This document shows, piece after piece, positions 24,241 through 36,949 of a DNA stretch of 64,000 nt. Source of the DNA: Tubiluchus corallicola. Lineage: Eukaryota > Priapulida > Priapulimorpha > Priapulimorphida > Tubiluchidae. The stretch spans positions 362,433-426,432 of the forward strand of contig JAQGDQ010000146.1 of the NCBI GenBank assembly GCA_030141605.1, given 5' to 3'. Positions within the stretch are counted from its first letter, which is position 1. Every line of letters begins with the position of its first letter. The translations under genes and the position numbers were made by a program. A model generated the notes under the pieces. It searched no databases and had not been told where the DNA came from. It saw nothing but the letters and a program-made list of their open reading frames with translations.

Positions 24241-24735
24241 AACACATAAAGAGCTGAAAATGGGATAGAAGAAAACGAAAAAAAACAAAACAATCGTTGT
24301 TACGTAAAAAACGGTGAACTCCATTCCAGCTGTGAAATTTTAGTTTTTATCCCAATCACATAATCAAGCTCAAGCCATCATTACATATTTCTGCCTTTTC
24401 CTTTTTTTCTTACTAGCCGACGTCACCATCTTCTTCCTCTTTATTCTCTTTCTTCTTCTTTGTATAAAGTTTGTTTACCTAACATTTACTGGCCATTTAA
24501 TAAAAGTGCTCTTAACACTGTTATCAGAATTTAAACTTTTTAAAAAATTCTGTGATCTTTTAAGTAGTTTAATTTTTACGAGACAGATGTATTTTCAACC
24601 AGGACTGTCCTAGAGGCTATAGAAGAAGGTTTTATTAACTAGGAATTTAACTGAAGCTAACACAAACGATTTCTGTGACACGATAAGCCTGTTCTCACAT
24701 TTCCTGTCTTGTGGACTTCAAAGTTTGCGGCTTCA
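24241..24735. other. No recognisable feature
   Basis: AT-rich unique sequence. Confidence 0.4.
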
Positions 24736-24809
24736 GGAAAATCTCTCTCTTTCTCTATTCTCTCTCTCTCTCTCTCTATTTCTCGCTCTTTTTCTATCTC
24801 TCTCTTTTT

Positions 24810-24857
<48 letters not shown>

Positions 24858-24889
24858 ATTCTCTCCCTCTCTCTATTTCTCGCTCTCTT

Positions 24890-24974
<85 letters not shown>

Positions 24975-25146
24975 CTCTCTCTGTCTTTCCCCTTTCTCTT
25001 TCTCGCTCTTTCTTTTTCTCCTCTTTCTCATTCTCTCTCTTTGCCCCTCTCTCGCTCTCTCTCTTTCTCTCTATCTCTCACCCACTCATCTCTCTTTCTT
25101 CCCCCCTCTCTCTCTCTCTGCCTCTCTTTTTCCCTTTCTCTCTCTG
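24736..25146 (+). repeat. (CT)n polypyrimidine microsatellite, about 410 bp
   Basis: CT dinucleotides with T-runs and CCC interruptions; Ser/Leu-rich frames are by-products. A second such tract lies at 26428-26575. Confidence 0.95.
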
Positions 25147-25224
25147 TGACGCCGGGTTTTACTTGTTGGTTCTCTGTTCTTTATTTAAGCCAGATTTTCT
25201 TCAACAATTCCCAAACTAGTACTC

Positions 25225-25345
25225 CTAGCCGAGCGGTGAGGCAGTAGTACACAGATGTTAATAGTTTAGAAACTGAATCAGTTTCTCATAGGTACCTCTA
25301 CGGGGCGTACCTTGAGACAAAAGATATGGGTTCGAATCACGAGTG
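25225..25345 (+). mobile_element. Possible tRNA-derived SINE or tRNA relic
   Basis: CTAGCCGAGCGGTGAGGC (A-box-like, as in Leu/Ser tRNAs) is followed about 90 bases later by GGGTTCGAATC (exact B-box). The T-stem arms do not pair, so this is not a working tRNA gene. Confidence 0.4.
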
Positions 25346-26427
25346 GGATCTTAAGTGTTGGCCTTGAGTTGCTGTTATTGTGTTTAGCTAACAAAGTGTG
25401 AACTATTCATAATATTTTTACTGTTCAAATACTTTTTAAACGTTCACAAAGAAACGCACTCCAAGATACATATTTTGTGTATAAAGAACAATCAAAATTT
25501 AATGAACAAAAATGTGATGATCAAAAGTTAATTCCCAAAATCCAGTAGAGTGCTGCACTCCTTTTTGGTTTAAAATTAAAAGCGCTTTCAAAGGCAGTTT
25601 CTCAGACAACAAGAATAAACTTATTCACTACAGCACAGCTGTTTTTTCAAATAAAGCATACCTAAATCATGTTATACTTTAAACAAACAAACCTTCAAAT
25701 TGTTGCAAAACTTCATAGACATAACGTTGTTTACCAAACATGGAGGAAAAATACGTACGAGGCAAAACCCAACTAAAGATAAACAAATTAGATTCTAATA
25801 CACTAGGTACTCACTAATTACCCTTTCCCTGGGAGGTGCACCGAAAAACCTGTCCACGCTGAGATGGTTCACTGTCCATTAACGTCTTGGCATGCCACAT
25901 AGTCACTGGTGACGTCACTGGAAACGAAGTCTGCACTGTCCAGTAGATGAGGTAGGTGAGGTGACATCAAGAATGGTTTAACTTTCTCAGAAGCTGGCAT
26001 CAGGTAAATTTATGCGGTGATATTCAGTCTAAACTTTCCACATGAATAGTAGTAACTCCATAACGGCTTAAGCAAATTGTCCCAAGTATCCATTTGGCTG
26101 TAATCTCCGAGAGTGCATAAAATGTATCACAACGTATCTAGACTGCTTGAAAACGTTACTGTCCTTTAACTGTAATCACAGTTATAAAATGCTAAATGCC
26201 AAACTGCAACAAATTACATAGTCCGCAGGTAAACGTACCGAGAAAACGTCTTTACTTCATAGCTATCCACGTGCCGACTGAAACCGTCGAAATAAAACTA
26301 GGACGACAACCTGGTTTCCAAATTATGCACTTGTTGAAGGACAGGTGTGTGGCTTTCCCATCCGCAGTACTTACAGTACCTATTCATAATACTAGCTAAA
26401 CATTCGTCTATAGTAGACTGTGCATAA
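25346..26427. other. No recognisable feature
   Basis: AT-rich sequence between a tRNA-like relic and a CT tract. Confidence 0.4.
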
Positions 26428-26503
26428 CACTCTCTCTCGCTCTTTCTCTGTCTTCTTTCTCTCTCTCTCTTTCTCTCTCTCTCTCTTTCTCCTCTCTCTC
26501 TCT

Positions 26504-26542
<39 letters not shown>

Positions 26543-26575
26543 CTCTCTTTCTCCCATCTATCTCTCGTTCTCTGA
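26428..26575 (+). repeat. (CT)n polypyrimidine tract
   Basis: Nearly pure CT with few interruptions. Confidence 0.93.
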
Positions 26576-27330
26576 ATTCCTTCCCTTTCTCTCTGTACCT
26601 CCCTTTCTCTTACCTTTCTTTTCTAATACCATTTCTTCATGTCTGCTTCATTTTCTAGCTTCTTTGAAGGTTACCCAAAGAACAAGTCATAGAAACAACC
26701 GATGTTAGTGCAGGGTTTGCTTACATCAAATTAGAAATTCGGGAGCCGGTGACCTTGTAAAAAAAACTTCATAGCTGCCCAAAATAATCTAACTTGTAAC
26801 GAACCACTTAAGATATTCAAATGATGTAGTTTTCACTTCAGTTATACGACTATAGTTGGAAGGGTGTCAGCGCTTTTGTTATCAGTTTGTTTGCGTGAGT
26901 GCAAACTGTAGCAGTGAGCCATAACATTGTGGCCACTTAAATATTGAATCGTCTATATATTCTGCTCTTATAGTTCATTGTGCATTGCTTTCGGGATCTC
27001 TTTATCCCAGCCCTCATTTAGCAAATGTCTGTGTGTCCCGGGTGTCTTGGCACAACCACTAGAACGAATACTAACATGATTATTCAGCTTCGTGCTCATA
27101 CAATGTTATTAAACGTGGTAACTTACTATAATGATATCACACGTTCTTGTGGGAATACACGATGCATCGACAGTATGCTGTCAATTATTTGCCCTTTATA
27201 TGTAAAATTTATTATTTAGTCAGTACTTCCTATGTTATTGTAGTTTGTCATATATTTGTTATTTGCCTGATTTTTCTTGTAAAAAAACAGAAAAACAGAA
27301 ACGTCATGCTTGTCTACGCAATACTCACGG
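26576..27330. other. No recognisable feature
   Basis: No coding similarity or repeat seen. Confidence 0.4.
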
Positions 27331-28145
27331 ACACACCTTTTGGCGTCCCTAGGCTAATGAAGTTATGGGGCCCCCTCAGATGGAGCCACCCTCTAATTTG
27401 CTCGTACTCGTCCCGAATATTTTTTACTTGTGATATATTTTAGCCACATTTGTATAGCTGGGTCCCCTTATCTCAAATAAAGGACCTCAAACAGAGACCA
27501 TTTGTCTCAAATAAAAGGCTTCAAACAGGGACCATTTGTCTCAAATAACAGCCTCAAACAAGGACCATATGTCTCAAATAAAAGGCCTCAAACGTGGACC
27601 ACTTGTCTCAGATAAAAGGCCTCAAACAGGGACCATTTGTCTCAAATAAAAGGCTTCAAACAGCGACCATTTGTCTCAAATAAAAGGCCTCAAACAGGGA
27701 CCATTTGTCTCAAATAAAAGGCTTCAAACAGGGACCATTTGTCTCAGATAAAAGGCTTCAAGCAGGGACCATTTGTCTCAGATAAAAGGCCTCAAACAGG
27801 GACCATTTGTCTCAAATGAAAGGCTTCAAACAAGGACCATTTGTCTCAATAAAAGGCCTCAAGCAGGGACCATTTGTCTCAAATAAAAGGCCTCAAACAG
27901 GGACCATTTGTCTCAAATAAAAGGCCTCAAACAGGGACAATTTGTCTCAAATAAAAGGCCTCAAACAGGGATCCTTTTCTTAAGTGAGGAGCCACTTTAA
28001 AATTAGATTTTCAGACTTTCTTAAAGCTGATTTTTTTTCTTATTTTATGTTATATGAATTATTCAGTAGTGCAAAGTAAGGGCCCCCAAGTTTGAGGGGT
28101 CCTAGGCTGCAGCCTATACTAGCCTATAGGGTAAACCAGCCCTGC
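27331..28145 (-). mobile_element. F-family element, copy F3, with an internal minisatellite
   Basis: The left end (GGCGTCCCTAGGCTAATGAAG) and GGGCCCCCTCAGATGGAGCC match copy F4 in reverse order. The right end is CTAGCCTATAGGGTAAACCA, the complement of the start of F2. About 15 copies of a 34-bp repeat sit between them. Confidence 0.7.
27470..27975 (+). repeat. 34-bp minisatellite inside F3, about 15 units
   Basis: GGACCATTTGTCTCAAATAA followed by AAGGCCTCAAACAG; unit starts at 27631 and 27665 give the 34-base step. Variants AGGCTTC/AGGCCTC and AAATA/AGATA show partial homogenisation. Confidence 0.93.
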
Positions 28146-28205
28146 TCACACAGCACAACTAAGTTGAGAAAAATTCGCAACGTGCTTTTTGCAAAACTTC
28201 GTACG

Positions 28206-28357
28206 GGTGGCTTGTTAAAGACATAATAAAAATAAAAAAAAATATTAAATCAAAATTCCGACTTAAGAACTTGATCTCGAAATTTCGAGATACCAAGTGG
28301 AAATTTCGAGTTAACAATTAAATTTTTTATTTTTACTATATACCTAACAAGCCACCG
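28206..28357. mobile_element. I element: small MITE with a CTCGAAATTTCGAG core
   Basis: Terminal inverted repeats of about 34 bases (GGTGGCTTGTTA..AAAAATAAAAAA and its complement, roughly 6 mismatches) surround 80 bases containing the 14-bp palindrome CTCGAAATTTCGAG at 28276-28289 and a second half-copy. Confidence 0.8.
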
Positions 28358-28735
28358 TAACTTCATGTTATAGTAAAATGTTTTGCGTTTGTAAATGCGA
28401 ACAACGTTTTGATACTTTGCTGTTTTAAAAGTGACTCATTTAAAGTTTTAAGGCTAAAGTTTTAAGGCTTTGTTTAATCAAGATTACTAGTAAGTTTTCT
28501 AGATTTATTCACCAATATTTTTTCATTAACTTATTTCATAAAATTAGTTAACGTTTTTACCACGTTTTATTGGTCACTTGAAAGCAATTTGCAATAATTG
28601 GTTTAAAATGCATTTAACATTAATGATGAATCTTGACCACATGCTAGCATCTATTGGCCAGTGGATCGTATATAGGCTTTCGGCCGCTGAATCCTTATCA
28701 ATGGGCTGAGAAAGAATTCGAGGAAACAACAATAA

Positions 28736-29845
28736 TTGAAGAAGCCAAGACTCTGCATCAGTAACCTGACAGAACCCACATTCGAGAAACATCAAAACTT
28801 CTAAGCCAAGACCCTGAATCAGTAACCTCACAGAACCCACATCCGAGGCACATCAAAACTTCAAAGCCAAGAGCCTGCATCAATAACCTCACAGAACCCA
28901 TATCCGAGGCACATCAAAACTTCAAAGCCAAGACCCTGCATCAGTAACCTCACAGAACCCATATCCGAGGCACATCAAAACTTCAAAGCCAAACCATTGC
29001 ATCAGTAACCTCTCAGAACCCACACATCCAAGACACATCAAAACTTCAAAGCCAAGACCCTGGATCAGTAACCTCACAGAACCTACATCCGAGACACATC
29101 AAAACTTCAAAGCCTAGACCCTGCATTAGTAACCTCACAGAACCCACATCCGAGGCACATCAAAACTTCAAAGCCAAGAGCCTGCATCAGTAACCTCTCA
29201 GAACCCGCATCCAAGATACATTAAAACTTCAAAGCCAAGACCCTGCATCAGTAACCTCACAGAACCCACATCCGAGGCACATTAAAACTTCAAAGCCAAG
29301 ACCCTGCATCAGTAACCTCACAGAACCCGCATCCAAGACACATTAAAACTTCAAAGCCAAGACCCCGCACAAGTAACCTCACAGAACCCACATCCGAGAC
29401 ATATCAAAACTTCAAAGACAAGACCCTGCATCAGTAACCTCACAGAACCCACATTCGAGGCACATCAAAACTTCAAAGCCAAGACCCTGCATCAGTAACC
29501 TCACAGAACCTAGATCCGAGACACACCAAAACTTCAAAGCCAAAACCCTGCATCAGTAACCTCACAGAACCCACATCCGAGACACATCAAAACTTCGAAG
29601 CCAAGACCCTGCGTCAATAACCACACAGAACCCATATCCGAGGCACATCAAAACTTCAAAGCCAAACCCTTGCATCAGTAACCTCACAGAACCCACATCC
29701 GAGACACATCAAAACTTCAAAGCCAAGACCCTGCATCAGTAACCTCACAGAACCCACATCCGAGACACATCAAAACTTCAAAGCGAAGACACTGCATCAG
29801 TACGTCTCAGAACCCACGTTCAAGAAACATCAAAACTTCAAATTC
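28736..29845 (+). repeat. 61-bp minisatellite, about 18 units
   Basis: AAGCCAAGACCCTGCATCAG, then TAACCTCACAGAACCCACAT and CCGAGGCACATCAAAACTTC; starts at 28803, 28864 and 28925 set the period at 61. Units differ by a few bases (GAGGCAC/AAGACAC, ATC/ATT). The period is not a multiple of three and no frame is open. Confidence 0.95.
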
Positions 29846-31949
29846 GTTCACCTGAATCTGCAGTTACTTGCACTCACTACAGTAAAGAACGGCAGATTGC
29901 TCCAGACTCGTCTAGTGTGAAACAGGCCTGACGCTAGACTTGATTTAATTTTATGGCAGTTCTTTTGGAGCGACTTTTGAGCGATAAATTTTCGCCTCTT
30001 TCTGCACGCGGCGGTTACCCAGCCGTCACACCTGCATGTCGGCTCATTATTGAACACGCAGGAGCAGCCTCAGCCTCAGCAGCAGCTGCAGGAACGGTTC
30101 ACAGAGAGCTGCGCATTCAGTGAAGTCCGCACGCATTACTTTGCGTCTCTTCTCTAGAGGTTCACTCCTCTGCAGTTCCTGTTGTCATACAGAGTCGGCA
30201 AGTTTATCTATTTTGCCTGTGACTTGAACTGCATCGTGTGCGCGAAATTTAGAAATTTAAGTGACAAAAAACAGAGAAAGATCGCGAGGAATTTAGTAAT
30301 GCCGGTGGCTTTTGTGAATATGAAATGTGGTATTCCAATTTATGTTACTATAAACTCTTGTCGTTTGTGTGTTAGTCTGCCAGTCTGCGTTGTTGACAGA
30401 CGTATATAATCGATTGTATATATAGGATTGCTCCCGATATTAAACTCTGTTACGTGGTTGATAGAGTTCACGCCTCTATCTTCTCTAATTGATTTTGCGA
30501 GTTTGTGAACTAGTGAAGCGGATGTCGGCAACGTGCTCTGGCTGATAGCGAAATGATGTCGGTGATATGACTGAATTTTCCTTTTCCAAGTGAGTAGTGC
30601 AGTTCACAGTTCACTATTATACAGTTCAGTTTGAAAGAATAGAGTAGTTTTTACTCCTGCAGTGAAATATTGAGCAGCAACTGAACCTGTTTTTGTTTTA
30701 GTAATTTCTAAAATTCTTCTCACAGACATTGTTATAATCAAACGAGCTGTAAAAAATGGCGGAAATTTGAAAAAAATTGACACTTTAAAGGGGGAGAAGC
30801 GCTGAATGTCCGAGGTTCCTAAATTACCTTTTCTTTAGTAACCAAAACCGAGAAACTCTGAATAAAAAGAGATACGTATTTATATGTAGTCCACTGTACT
30901 TACTTGTGTTTAATAACTGCCAAAAAAGAGAAACGATTAATTGTAATGCTAACATATATATTTTACAATATTTACATACACAAAACAACAGTGAAAACAA
31001 ACAAACAATATTAAACAGTGCAATTATCGATGTAAACTAATGGAGATAATAATCTATAATTAAGCCGCCTAAAGGGGGGGGGCGAGAATGTGAGTGCTCT
31101 CTACGACACAGTGTCTACACATTACCAATGAGTTAGTTTGACAGAAGGCTTTTATAACATTTGATATTCATTATATCTACAAATAGGTTAGGTAAAAGTT
31201 TAAGATCACGTATGTCATGTTACCTTGAAGGTCAAAACTACTTATAAATGCGGCTTCAACAAGTGTTTGATGTTTGACACTTGCAACAGTCCGCGACACA
31301 AACCTTGCTCGAGCTGAATATAGGTTTATTCATATGTTTATTAAAAATGAAATAGATACCGATTTTTTTTTTCATTCAGAGATGCTCAGTATATCAGCTT
31401 CGTCTGTTCGTCTCTAATGCAGAGTCATTAGTTTAAAGTTTTAATTCAAAAACGTAGAAAACGTTCATTTTGGCAAGAAAATGAGAAAAGTGTTGTACGT
31501 CGTGTCTTAATCACCTTAAAATGAAAAAAGTTCAGATTTTGAACCTCAAAATGAAAAAAGTTCAGGTTTTAAACCTAAGCGAGAGCGAAATTTTATAGTT
31601 ACTTTTGCCGGTTGAAGGTTGAATCATTTCTGTTTGTGCCTTACTGCGAAATTTCCAAGCTGTAACAATGAACAAACACGAATTGTAATTTTCATTAAAG
31701 AAGTTATATGGGCTCTAGAACGTAAATGTTTTGATTTTTTGACAAAAATGAGTTGTATGCTATACTAACATATCTTAGTCTCACTTAATTGTATATATTC
31801 ACATTGCATTCTAATCTTTATTTGATGTGATTGTACCACTAGTACGAATAAAAATGATATATATATACATATATGTATAACCGCATCGTTTTTTTTTCTC
31901 TATCGTGGGGTGAGATATTTTGGGATTACAGCCCATAGGCTGATTTTTC
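29846..31949. other. 2.1 kb without a recognised gene
   Basis: Includes a small CAGCCT/CAGCAG run at 30064-30090 and a duplicated AAAATGAAAAAAGTTCAG(A/G)TTTT phrase near 31520-31570. Open frames are below 80 codons and not recognisable. Confidence 0.45.
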
Positions 31950-32110
31950 ATATTTCAAGTCCGACATTACTACCCCATTTTCAAGTTCGACAAAAGTATA
32001 CACACAATTAATAATTGGTATTAATATTATTATTATTATTATTAATGTATATGATAATAATGTAATAATATTAATAAACGCAAAAGCGTTTCTGATAATT
32101 AAATAATGTG
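31950..32110 (+). mobile_element. B-family fragment broken by an ATT microsatellite
   Basis: TACCCCATTTTCAAGTTCGACAAAAGTATAC on the left and CAAAAGCGTTTCTGATAATT on the right are B-family left-end segments, separated here by ATT repeats. Confidence 0.7.
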
Positions 32111-32144
32111 TAACCTAACCTTCTATCGTGTGTAAGGTTTTGTA

Positions 32145-32640
32145 CTGTTTCTTTGAGAGCATGTATAGCGATTGTTAAAACCATTAAGAACTGCTTGATT
32201 GTAATATATTTAATATGACTTCTTTAGGCGTAGATACACTAAAAGATGCGCATCACGTATAAAATTTTGAGTTTGACTAAGTTTAAGCAGCTTACGGAAA
32301 GCCACGATGCGCTTACGAAAAGTCACGAAATCTTCCAGTTATGTCATGATTTTCAAGTGATTGGCGGCAACCAAACCGCCTGACAATTTCTATTCAGATG
32401 TAGTTTAATTTTATGCTTTATAGGCAGTTCTTTACAACTTTCTTTGTTATGTTTTTCTAAGTTTAACTGATAACAGTAAAATAAACCCAACATACTGAGT
32501 GACTTGTTCTTTCCTTAAACCAAATTTCTAGAGTGTTTCTTTGAGAGCGATTGATATATAGCGATTGTTAAAACCATTAAGAACTGTTTGAGTATGTATT
32601 TTGAGTCCATTAGGCGAAGATGTACTCAAAGATGCACACC
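32145..32640 (+). repeat. Direct repeat (about 110 bp) flanking a C-family 3' fragment
   Basis: TTTCTTTGAGAGC..TATAGCGATTGTTAAAACCATTAAGAACTG occurs at about 32149-32190 and 32526-32588, and both copies continue with related TTAGGCG(A/T)AGAT..AAGATGC. Between them lies a C-family 3' half (32258-32518) ending TTCCTTAA. Confidence 0.65.
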
Positions 32641-33020
32641 AGTGTGAATTCACTTCGTCCCTGTAATCATTCATTATTATTCTCTCATGACATGTGAACG
32701 GAAGTCCACGCTGAACCTATAAAATACGCTGGTAAATCATGCACGTCGTAATTAGTGCAATTAACATACCTCTCTATTAACGTAACGTGATATGCGTGCC
32801 AAGTGGATTCGTGTAACATATAATACATTAAGCGAATAACGTCCATGATAAAATAAAATAATAACGGATGATTCACACGCGCAAGGCTTATTATCCACGC
32901 TACTTCAGTTTATTGAAATCATGCGTATACGTTGTTTATTTCGCTGCATGTACAAGTATGGAAGGGGTGCTGAGAATTGCCGTGCGTAAAAACGTACGTG
33001 CAACATGGTATAGATAGAAA

Positions 33021-33021
33021 A

Positions 33022-33055
<34 letters not shown>

Positions 33056-33123
33056 TGACTGACAGACAGACAGACAGACCGACCGACCGACCGACCGACC
33101 GACAGACAGACAGACAGACAGAC

Positions 33124-33154
<31 letters not shown>

Positions 33155-33165
33155 TAGATAGCCAA
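33021..33165 (+). repeat. (GACA/GACC)n tetranucleotide microsatellite
   Basis: CAGA units with a central ACCG block (33078-33101); Cys/Leu/Ser/Val frames on the minus strand are by-products. Confidence 0.95.
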
Positions 33166-33407
33166 TTTTTATATAGACCAATAGACATTTGCCAATTAAA
33201 AACTTACGTCATACAAAGTAAATGTACATGGCACATAAGAAATATATGTTGGGTACAGGAGGCAACATAAAGTTTAACGATACATAACTTAAAAACGTAT
33301 AAATTAGAAACGTAGTATGTATAATTACGTAAATAAATGTAAATTAAGTAACAGTAATATGTATTTTTGTAATTAATCGGCAATTGGGTTGTGAGAATGA
33401 ATTAAAT

Positions 33408-34016
33408 TTAAAGGAAGACAAGATTGTTTTTCATTTCAAGTCCGAAAAAAAGTAATCGTTTTAACACAGTTAAAGCTATAAAAGCGTTTCTGATAATTAA
33501 ATAATAGATTAAAATCTTAATTGACGGCGGGCGAGCCCAACTATTGATGACATCACACACTAACATAATTTTTACCAGTAAAAATATTCCACGAGTATGT
33601 TGCACGTGTTTGTGAAAGTGAAAATTGAAATGCAATGCTACTGTAAGATATTCAGTGTGTTGTACTAAAACTAGGCAAGTTTTAAGATGTAAATTCAAAT
33701 CTCAAATTCACCGCTGTGCTCATGCATGAGCTGTCAAACGTGTGTAGTTTCTCACAAACTATCATGTCCGAAATGAGAGGTACAGCACCTGTTTTTTGTG
33801 CAATGCGTTTCCGAAATGCAGGCGCTAGTGCCCGTCTAACTGGCGAATGGTGAAATGCATGTAACAGCAAATAACTAGTGGCGCAAACTTGAAATTGTGT
33901 TTGTGTGGTAATAATTCTTTCAAGTAAGTCATTTTTGAAAAAAATAGTATGTTTCCTTTCAATATTTTAAAGAGTCGATTGTTTTGACTTACAGTTTAAG
34001 ATTGAGTCCAGTTTTT
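33408..34016 (+). mobile_element. B-family TTAA MITE, copy B2
   Basis: TTAA (33408-33411) then AGGAAGACAAG. It runs through TGATGACATCACACACTAAC to AAGATTGAGTCCAG. Opposite in orientation to B3, 860 bp downstream. Confidence 0.85.
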
Positions 34017-34877
34017 TTTTCTACAATATACGCAATATACGACAGATACAACTCAAAACTGACCAAAAACAATTGTCATAATTAGAGCCATTAAGCGAAT
34101 TTTGAAATTAAATCAGTTTATACTACTCATAAAATCATTATACTGTACTATCTAATTTAAGTGACTATATTTTAACTTATAATTGTGGTATCTATAAATA
34201 TAGTTACTGGGAACCCTCATCAGTATGTAGATATTAGAAACTGATGCTTGACCGACGGAGTAATTTAGCTTTTTTATTTATCAGATGCAGTCAATTTTTG
34301 AATTCTAGATGTTGACTATGGTTCATCAGCCTGGCGAAATCCGTCCACAATGAATTGCCACCCATTACTAATACGATCGTTGATTCTACTTTTCGTAATT
34401 ATTAAACTGTAATATGCTGTGAATGAGTGAAATTTCATATATGTCATGTTCACTTATCCTAGCCGTTTTTCATCTTCGCCATCATGTTTTTAAGCTCATT
34501 ATACATTCGTACACCTGTAATTTTACCTGTGTTGATGTGAAACGTGTAGTCTCTACCGCCCAATTATCTCCGTGTTGACTTTACGGCTGACAAACTCGCA
34601 TAAATCTTTGACAGGTGTAATTTTCGGCGCGAATACAACAATATCATCATTGAGATAAGGGCAGGAGCAGTGGCCTTGATTGCAGGTAAATCAGGTAAGC
34701 CTTAATGATGTAAGACACGCAAGCCTAGTGTCTGGTCTGGTCTAGTTATAGGAACCAATTTTACTTCGTGGTAAAAAGTTCGAAGTAGAATTTTCTCTAG
34801 AAGCGTATTGTTCTCGGTATGCTCGTCGACGTATACACTACTTTTGTGCACCTGGTCAAAATTTATTAAAGTTTATA
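34017..34877. other. Spacer between inverted B copies, no gene seen
   Basis: AT-rich, no recognised family. Confidence 0.45.
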
Positions 34878-35482
34878 GGAAAACTGAACCCAATCTTAAA
34901 CTGTAGGTCAAAACAATATACTTTTTAAAATATTGCAAGGAATATACTATTTTTTCAAAAATGACTTACGTGAGAGAATTATTACCACACAAACACAATT
35001 TCACGTTCGCGCCACTAGTTATTCGCTGTTACATGCACTTCGCTAGTTAGATGGGCACTAGCGCCTGTATTTCGGAAACGCATTGCACAAAAAAACAGCT
35101 GTTGTACCTCTCAGTTCAGATGTGTTAGTTTGTGACGAAATACACAAGTTCGACAGCTCATGCATGAGCACAGCGGTAAATTTAAAATTTGAATTTTTGT
35201 CTTAAAACTTGCCTACTTTTAGTACAACACACTGAATATCTTACAGTAGCACTGTATTTCAGTTTTCTCTTTCACAAATACGGGCAACATGCCCGTAGAA
35301 TATTTTTGCTGTTGAAAATTATGTTAGTTTGTGACGTCATCAATCGCTTGCCGTTAATTAAATTTTTAACCTATTATTTAATTATCAGAAACGCTTTTGC
35401 AGTATTAATTGTGTTAAAATGTTTAATTTTTATCGGACTTGAAAATGGGGTAGTATAAGAAAATTCATCCTGTCTTCTTTTA
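34878..35482 (-). mobile_element. B-family TTAA MITE, copy B3
   Basis: Starts GAAAACTGAACCCAATC and ends CATCCTGTCTTCT TTAA (35479-35482). Near full length. Confidence 0.85.
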
Positions 35483-35489
35483 ATCCCTG

Positions 35490-36427
35490 TTATAAGGCGT
35501 ATTCATTTTAATGTTAAGTCGTTTATATAACATTGTGTGACGTTTGAATGAATAATCAGAGCAAGCGTAACTTACTTTCTATTATCAATAAGACCAATGT
35601 GTTTTTTTGGTGAATCAGTGGTGCACACTGGGATGATGAAGTAGTGACATTTTAGCATCTGGTGGGAATATTTTAAACTATTACGAATCACATGAAACTT
35701 TCTAACAGGTAAGCGTAATGCTAAGTAATATAATTTTGTGTGGAACGATTTTCGGAATGTACTTTGAAGTCCACTTTTTTGCATCCACTTACAAAGAGCT
35801 TAAAAGTATGTCTTGAAATTTTATACCACTTGCGTACTGCTTTCTTACATACAGGACTTGCGTCGGCAGTAACGCTGTATAAAATGTGTAAATTTAAATT
35901 ACGGCAATGACCGTTAGGCACAGCCACTTTAATGGTAGGTCGTTTGAAACAAGTTTAGATGACATTGTGTGAAGTTTGAAAAAATAATCAGAGCATTCGT
36001 AACACACATGTTACCAACTAAGTAAAATTTTAAATTACTGTATCTTGTCAATAAGATTAAAAATACGTTTTTTGGTTGATAAGTGGCGCACCCTGGAGGG
36101 TGAGTCAACGACATTTTACCAATTAGCGTGAACATTATAAATTATTATTTCTAATTACATAACTCTTTCCGGCTAAGTAATATGGATTTGCATGGAAAGT
36201 TTTTTGGGACGTAATTTAACATTTTTCTTCACTTGATTTACGTTGTGCGTATATGACGTCATGTAATGGCGTGGTCGGAACAGTACTGCAGGAGATTTAA
36301 AATGAAAACAAACAAAAATTCCTTTCAAAGCGAGTACGATATACGCATAAAATTGCTGTAAAGTAATATAATTTTTCAAGGCGATTTTGCTGAAACCCGC
36401 TTCAGGTACCCCTTTCTTGTCCGTTAA
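35490..36427 (+). mobile_element. D-family fragment followed by copy D3
   Basis: A first partial, diverged D copy spans about 35490-35770 (GTGGTGCACACTGGGATGATG, GCTAAGTAATATAATTTTG). A nearly complete D copy follows from about 35787, with CACCCTGGAGGGTGAGTCAA (36088-36107) and TATGACGTCATGTAATGGCG (36252-36271). Confidence 0.75.
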
Positions 36428-36949
36428 GCATTTTACTAACATCCGATAAATTTTTGCATGCCATAAGCCTGTACATATGACTATAATTGTTTCACACACG
36501 TTTTCATGCGTGTCATCATTAAAAGATTGGTTTACCTGAGCGTAATGCCTTCTGCGCTTGCGTGTGTTGATTTCCCAGTTCATAAAGCAATGATAAGTCA
36601 GTTAATTTAAAGCCGGAAGTGGATTTCAGCCATTATCAAGAGCTCCACGTCTGACACTAAATGAACAGTGTGGGATTCTTAAACTCCATCAGCTAATATT
36701 ATAATGATTCATTGTGATGACAGGAAATACCCCTGACTTCCTGACTGCAGGGGATAAATATGTAATCGTAATCAAAGAACAGTTTTGTAAGTAAATTAGG
36801 ATTTCTGAAACGCAAATTTGCTAAATTATTAAAAGAATAAACTTCAAAAATGCATTGCCGGAAAAAAGATTTTAACTCACTGTGAAAATTTAATACTGTG
36901 CACTAGAATATAGGGTACTATTCTAAATGGTTTTGTTTTGTTTTGTACG
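36428..36949. other. No recognisable feature
   Basis: Spacer between D3 and D4. Confidence 0.4.

Noticed and set aside
24709-25247. Ser/Leu-rich frames of 146-178 codons
   Set aside because: By-product of a CT dinucleotide tract.
25225-25345. Functional tRNA gene
   Set aside because: A-box and B-box words are present, but the T-arm does not pair and the spacing is too long; at best a SINE head or relic.
28736-29845. CRISPR-like or coding repeat array
   Set aside because: There is no repeat/spacer division and the 61-bp period destroys any reading frame.
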